From NCBI GenBank assembly GCA_029204225.1, contig CM055113.1, positions 34,002,329 to 34,066,328 on the forward strand: a stretch of DNA of 64,000 nt. The letters run 5' to 3'. Below are positions 59,445 through 64,000 of this stretch, in pieces. Both the position numbers and the translations under genes were made by a program. The stretch is from Diphasiastrum complanatum. Its lineage: Eukaryota; Streptophyta; Lycopodiopsida; Lycopodiales; Lycopodiaceae. The notes below the pieces were generated by a model. It made no database searches. It had not been told where the DNA came from and saw only the letters and a list, made by a program, of their open reading frames with translations. Positions within the stretch are counted from its first letter, which is position 1, and every line of letters begins with the position of its first letter.

Positions 59445-59949
59445 TATTGTTTTTCAGGTTATGAAAGGATCAGCCATCTTTAGCAAGGATTTGGAGGAGT
59501 TACCAATGCTAGAGCTTGCAAGATTGATTTCTACTCAAAAATCAGCATTTTTGCATGTGTAGAATTGATCTTTTGTAAGTCAAAACTCAATATAGGGTTA
59601 TATACTTGATCAATTCCAATTTCACACTTGGTTTACTAGAATTAGCCAATTTTTAGGGCTAGGAAGGTCTCATTGGATTTTGATTGGATCTCTAGTTTGT
59701 GAGGTTACTAAACTTAATTTGAGTGTGTTTCAATCTTAGGAAGTGGCTTGCAAGTCATTACATTGAGGATAGATCATAGGTTGATCAAGATTTCACTATT
59801 CTATGTGTTGATTTTCGAGTTAGAAGTGATGAAAGAGACTTGAGAGGTTCCATATCTTTGTGATTTCTTCTTGAGTTCATTTGTTGACATTCAAGAGAGT
59901 GCTTTGTGCATTGGAACAGGTTGAAAGAAGAAGATCAGGTCATTGCAAC

Positions 59950-61020
59950 ATGGCTACAAGTGGTGGATTCATGTTGGAAGACAATGATAGACTTACCTCA
60001 AGTAACTATTCGTTGTGGAAAGTGAGGATGGAATCACTTCTTGAGATGAATGATGTTTTGGAGATTGTTGTAGTTTGGAGGAGAGACTAGCAACTCAACG
60101 AGATCAAATGAGGTATGACAAGAGGGCCAAAAGGGCTCTACACATGATTAAGATGAATGTTGCCAATGAACTTCTCAAGGAGATTGGTAAGTGCACATCA
60201 TCTTTGGAGGCTTGGGAAACTTTGAAGAAGATTTATGAATCCAAGTCTACATCAAGAGTGCTTACTCTTAGGAAGAAAATCTTTCAAAGTTTGCAAAATA
60301 AAGAAGAGAGTACTCATGCTTTTGTTTTGAGGGTTAAAGCATTCAATCATGAGTTAGCATGTATTGATGAAAGAACTTGTTCAAGTTATACTTAATGGCT
60401 TGTTGGATGATCATGCTAATCTTGTTCAAAGTTTTGCTATTATGAAGAGGATGCTATGTTCATCAAAGGCAAGTTCAAGAAAAGGCAAAGGCAAGTGGTC
60501 TAAAGGGCAAGATCAAGGTGAGACTTCATTTTTTGGCAAAAAGAAAGATAATTCTAAGTTAAAATGCTTCTATTGTGGAATCAAAGGGCATTTTGCAAAT
60601 GAATGTTTGAAGAAGCAAAGAGATGAAGGTAGCAAGCAAATCAACTTTACTACTAATGATGAGGATCCAGGTGGTGGTGATTCTCTTTTGATGTGTTCTT
60701 CAAGTCCAATATCAAATGAAGGTGACAAAGATTCATGGTGGATTGATAGTGGAGCTAGTTCACACATGACTAGTCACAAGGAGTTCTTACTTCTTTGGTC
60801 ACTTATGATGGTGCCAAGAAAGAAATTCACATGGCCAATGGTGGTGAGTGTGTGATTGAGAGTATTGGTTCAATTCCTATTTGTCTCTCTACTAATAGGA
60901 AAGCAAGACTTGATGATGTTTTTTACATTCCTTCACTTTCAAAGAATTTTCTAAGTGTTGGTCAAATGATAGAGAAAGGATACATGGTAAAGTTTGGTGG
61001 TGATGCTTGTTTCATTACAA
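59950..61020 (+). pseudogene. Copia Gag-protease-pre-integrase (frameshifted)
   Basis: Gag begins MATSGGFMLEDNDRLTSSNY with SLWKVRMESLLEMND and continues in shifted frames (KMNVANELLKEIGKCTSS, SRVLTLRKKIFQSL). A CCHC knuckle CFYCGIKGHFANEC lies at about 60568. The protease WWIDSGASSHMTSHKE at about 60738 keeps Asp. Then LDDVFYIPSLSKNFLSVGQM and a pre-integrase opening follow. It is a sister of the 34.6-kb fragment. At least three frameshifts are present. Integrase and RT do not follow; different ORFs do. Confidence 0.85.
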
Positions 61021-61022
61021 AG

Positions 61023-61606
61023 GAATAAATCTTGGTTGCTAGGGACAATAGACAAGGTAGACTTTTCAAGCTTGATGCTTTCGTTATGGCTAACAAAAAG
61101 GATGGAATGCAAAAGGAGATTGGTATTTACTTTCCAAAGATCCCTTTTAGTATCAATAAAATTGGTGGATCTTATGCAAAGTCTAACAAGCTTTCTTATG
61201 CTAGATCTAGGTCAAGATCTAATATGCTTCTTGGAGATGTTCATCTTTGTGCTAACTTGGCTAGTCTTGAGGATAATGATGGTGTTTCAAAGGCTCTTCA
61301 TGGCAAGTGCAAGCATGCAAAAGGTACGAAAGTTCTAACTTCATCAATGGAGGTGAAGGTTCTTTCTTGGAAAAAATTGTTGCTAATGGTTTCTTTGATC
61401 ATATGGAAAAAGATGTTGCTAGGTGCATGCAGGAAGGACATGGTTCTTCTACATTCTTTTGTGATGAGTCCAAGAAATTCATTTTTGCAGCAAGTGGAGT
61501 CACATGTCCTCATAAAGAGAGTAGATCAAATGGTTCTATCAAGAGACTTGGTGAGGGAGATAGTCACAATCAAGAAGAAGAGAAGTATGTGAAGAGTTCA
61601 AAGTAG
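61023..61606 (+). pseudogene. Unrecognised ORFs following copia pre-integrase
   Basis: After NRQGRLFKLDAFVMANK, which is normal copia pre-integrase, the sequence diverges into SINKIGGSYAKSNKLSYARS and, one frame over, FLEKIVANGFFDHMEKDVAR. Two overlapping frames are open to about 61600. Nothing here resembles integrase. Confidence 0.4.
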
Positions 61607-61659
61607 GATGTACTTATAGTGAGGAAGAATCATTATCATATGAGTGATTACCTAAATCA

Positions 61660-62178
61660 TTGAGTAGAAGTTCTTGTTTGAAAAAAGAGAGTACTTCAAT
61701 CATCCTTATGTTGAAGGTACTAATCATTTTTTTCATGGCTTCTGATGTCTTTGAGGTTTCTACTTCTTGTGATGCAATCATTAAGAGGGAGTCTTATGAA
61801 GGAAAGAGCAAAGGTCTTGGGAAGATCCAAGGCATGGATCTCACATCTCTTCATCAGCTCAAAGGATTCTATGATTATGAATTGATCACTCATGATCGAG
61901 ATGGCAAAAGGTTGGCTGGAGAAGACTACATGGAGCAAATCAAGAGGCAATTTTTTCAAGGCAAGGGAGATGTCATTGGTGAGATTATTGAGGTTTGTTA
62001 TAGACTCAAGAGGGCTGGATTTATTAGGTTTGATACTCATCTTCACCTACTCTACTTCATGTTGGATGGAAAGTTTGGAATTTACCTTTTGATTTATGAT
62101 GGTGACATTGGTGACATTGTTTTCAATAACCTTTGTGGAAATTCGAGATCAAGCATTATGAGGTCTTGTTGGATCTAG
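61660..62178 (+). CDS. 172-codon unrecognised ORF inside the copia-like element
   Basis: The open frame starts MSRSSCLKKESTSI. After ~45 residues it looks protein-like (LGKIQGMDLTSLHQLKGFYD, GEDYMEQIKRQFFQGKGD, GEIIEVCYRLKRAGF). It has no signal peptide and no known domain that I can name. Its position, where integrase or RT should be, suggests captured or unrelated sequence carried by the element. The N-terminal ~25 residues may be non-coding, and a later Met (about 61735) is an alternative start. Confidence 0.35.
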   Translation: MSRSSCLKKESTSIILMLKVLIIFFMASDVFEVSTSCDAIIKRESYEGKSKGLGKIQGMDLTSLHQLKGFYDYELITHDRDGKRLAGEDYMEQIKRQFFQGKGDVIGEIIEVCYRLKRAGFIRFDTHLHLLYFMLDGKFGIYLLIYDGDIGDIVFNNLCGNSRSSIMRSCWI

Positions 62179-62515
62179 ATCATATGCTTTAGAGGGAGTA
62201 TTTTCAAAGGTCCAGGTCTGAATATATTCATATCTTTGATATCTTTGATGATCAAGAGAAAGGTAAGCAAGTGGAAGCGACTCACTTTGCTTTACTCACA
62301 TGTTTTGGAGAATCTTCTTGTGTAGATGATGCTATGCAAGTGGATATTGGTTCTTATGGTTTTAATACTAGAAAATAAAGTAATGGATCTGGAAAACAAA
62401 TTTTGTTCAATGACTTTGATGGTCAAGAGGAAGATCAAGAGGTTGGTCTCAAAGGACTTCAACAACACAAAAGGAAAGGTGGCAATTTGGAGCTAGTCAA
62501 GAGCATCAAAAGAAG

Positions 62516-62986
62516 GTGTATGAAGACTCAAGTAAGCTCAAAGGAGTAGCAAGGAAGTGTTGTTCAAGTCTACTTTACTTGTTCTATCTCATTTTTGAGC
62601 ATTTTCATGTGGATCATGTGTGCAAATTGTCAAGATATGGTCAAACTAGCTACATTGGTGAGCATCATTTTGATGTTGGATTTGTATTAGCATTCTTGGC
62701 TGGTTTTGCTGATGGAAATGAAGCTATTGGAGGTTCATTATGCCACTCATCCATGCCTAGCTTCTCAAGTGTTGAGTTACTTGGTGCCAATACTTGGAGA
62801 TTGTCAATTTTTGGTGAATTCATGGTCATTTTCTTGTGTCAAGTAGATCTTGAAGATGGACTAGTGCAACCTACTTGGTTTATGGAGTCATGTGGTGCTG
62901 GATTTGCGAAAAAGGACTTAATCATATTGTTCTACAACATACTAATATCCAGAGTATTGCTTCTAAATTACATGATGGTTGGTTGA
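62516..62986 (+). CDS. 156-codon unrecognised ORF
   Basis: Starts MYEDSSKLKGVARKCCSSLL; contains hydrophobic stretches (LLYLFYLIFEHFHV, VGFVLAFLAGFADG, FMVIFLCQVDL) that could be membrane-associated or simply AT-rich translation. No family was recognised. It follows the other unknown ORFs on the same strand. Confidence 0.25.
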   Translation: MYEDSSKLKGVARKCCSSLLYLFYLIFEHFHVDHVCKLSRYGQTSYIGEHHFDVGFVLAFLAGFADGNEAIGGSLCHSSMPSFSSVELLGANTWRLSIFGEFMVIFLCQVDLEDGLVQPTWFMESCGAGFAKKDLIILFYNILISRVLLLNYMMVG

Positions 62987-63004
62987 AACTCATGAGACTT
63001 ACCT

Positions 63005-63980
63005 ATGTATTTAAGTGTAGACAATGATAAGCATGCTGATTTTTATAGAAAAAGCGACCTCGAACTCCTAAAAAACAAAAAATGGATTCAAGGGTCCATA
63101 AAAAAGAAGATGCCAGCAATGAATGTAAATGGATCACCAAGCATTTATACATTAATGAAATTGACAAGGCTCAACATAACCCTTGTTTCATATGCATACA
63201 TCTTGTACGAGAACTTGCTTTAGAAACACTTGATAGCCCAGACTTTACACTTTTTTTGATCTTATAAATAATCTCGTCGCAAGTTCTCTGGAATACGTAA
63301 ACAACTCTATGAGTGAATTACTACTTCATGAATTCATCTATTCAAGGGAATTACCTTACTTACTATGCACTTATAAAGCACATAAAGATACGTTTAGATG
63401 GATCACAAATGCACACAATTGCTGTTTTTCTAGACTTGCTAAATTCCTGACAGGTGCTCTTAGTATGCTGTATCCTTTCATTATGAAAGGTGCAGGCCTT
63501 AAGGCAAATACATACAAGAGCGTCCTTCTTGGGGATACATCATTACTATGGCAATGTGATTCATCCATCGACTTCTATCTAAACTTAATCGAATTCATAT
63601 ACATCATGAAACAGCTGATATCTCCAAAAGTTACGAAAATATTCCTTTGGACGGGATCAACAGGGGGGTGGCAAAATTGATTGTCTCGACATTTAAGATT
63701 TCCGAAATCAAGATACTCAAATATAGACATATATCTGGGACAAATGATTTTAAATGGGCTTCCGAAAGAGCAATGTCAGATGAATGAAATACTATTGGCA
63801 AAGGTACGTTATGCCAATGGAATTCCTACCTGATAGACAATTGTGTTGTCAGACTTGGAAATCATACTCAGTGACAGGTCCGAGGAATACCTATGGGTTT
63901 CTTGTGTTCACCAATGTGGTGTAACTGGTACCATTCTTTTTTAGATTGGCAAGATTAGGGCAAATCAAATTTATGAACAA
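63005..63980 (+). pseudogene. Penelope-like reverse transcriptase fragment (frameshifted)
   Basis: In three shifted frames: an N-terminal RT1-like IDKAQHNPCFICIHLVREL, then LPYLLCTYKAHKDTFRWITN and AHNCCFSRLAKFLTGAL, which fit the P-K-x-HK...FR-I...S/N-x-C...LA pattern of Penelope-like RTs. A later STGGxAKLIVSTFKISEIKI appears after a frameshift at a G run (63664-63669). The palm YxDD block is not visible before the window end. LINE or copia RT patterns fit less well. It is truncated by the window edge. Confidence 0.5.
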
Positions 63981-64000
63981 CTTCAAGTACTCGTTCAGAT

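Overview
The window looks like nuclear DNA from a land plant with a large, repeat-rich genome. The grounds are AT-rich sequence, GT-AG introns, a plant-type NT-C2/coiled-coil gene, telo-box (AAACCCTA-like) leader motifs, and dense nested Ty1/copia and Ty3/gypsy retrotransposons whose primer-binding sites match initiator-Met tRNA. I cannot name the species from sequence alone; a fern, lycophyte or gymnosperm-like genome would fit the repeat load. No bacterial, organellar or CRISPR features are present.

Only two ordinary host genes are well supported, both in the first 21 kb. The first is an apparently intronless PAP2-superfamily lipid/isoprenoid phosphate phosphatase (3427-4251, +), preceded by a duplicated telo-box leader. 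The second is a minus-strand gene of ten coding exons (8722-20797) encoding an NT-C2 domain followed by about 1,000 residues of coiled coil. All ten exons join in phase and predict roughly 1,408 aa. Its 3-kb first intron holds a very short tRNA-derived retroposon and a decayed gypsy fragment.

From 22 to 43 kb the window is mostly copia debris. There is a minus-strand gag-pol remnant (23.5-25.0 kb) interrupted by an insertion. A copia element on the minus strand follows (28.1-34.35 kb) with both LTRs, and an extra primer-binding site outside its 3' LTR suggests a tandem array. Around it are plus-strand fragments: a gag/protease piece with a mutated catalytic Asp, cut by a CT/CA microsatellite; an integrase piece; and an internally deleted element that runs from pre-integrase straight into RNase H.

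From 44.5 to about 63 kb the pieces fit one scrambled locus. A gypsy element (LTR at 44.5 kb, integrase zinc-binding region at 46.2-46.7 kb, integrase core at 57.9-58.7 kb, an extra degenerate ORF of about 1,000 codons at 53.8-57.0 kb, second LTR at 53.05-53.76 kb) appears to have been split by a copia insertion. That insertion left AACCT target duplications at 46695 and 58999. The locus was then rearranged by a large inversion and a small ~357-bp one. Undoing the small inversion restores both the gypsy integrase frame and the copia LTR. The locus also contains a ~0.9-kb GA repeat array, a foldback repeat, a 183-bp tandem duplication and a 64-bp copia patch inside gypsy integrase.

The window ends in a copia-like element carrying unrecognised ORFs where integrase/RT should be, followed by a broken Penelope-like reverse transcriptase. 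No new host system is proven. The best candidates for novelty are the 74-87 bp tRNA-derived retroposon family, the extra ORF of the gypsy element, the unknown payload ORFs at 61-63 kb and the nested-inversion structure.
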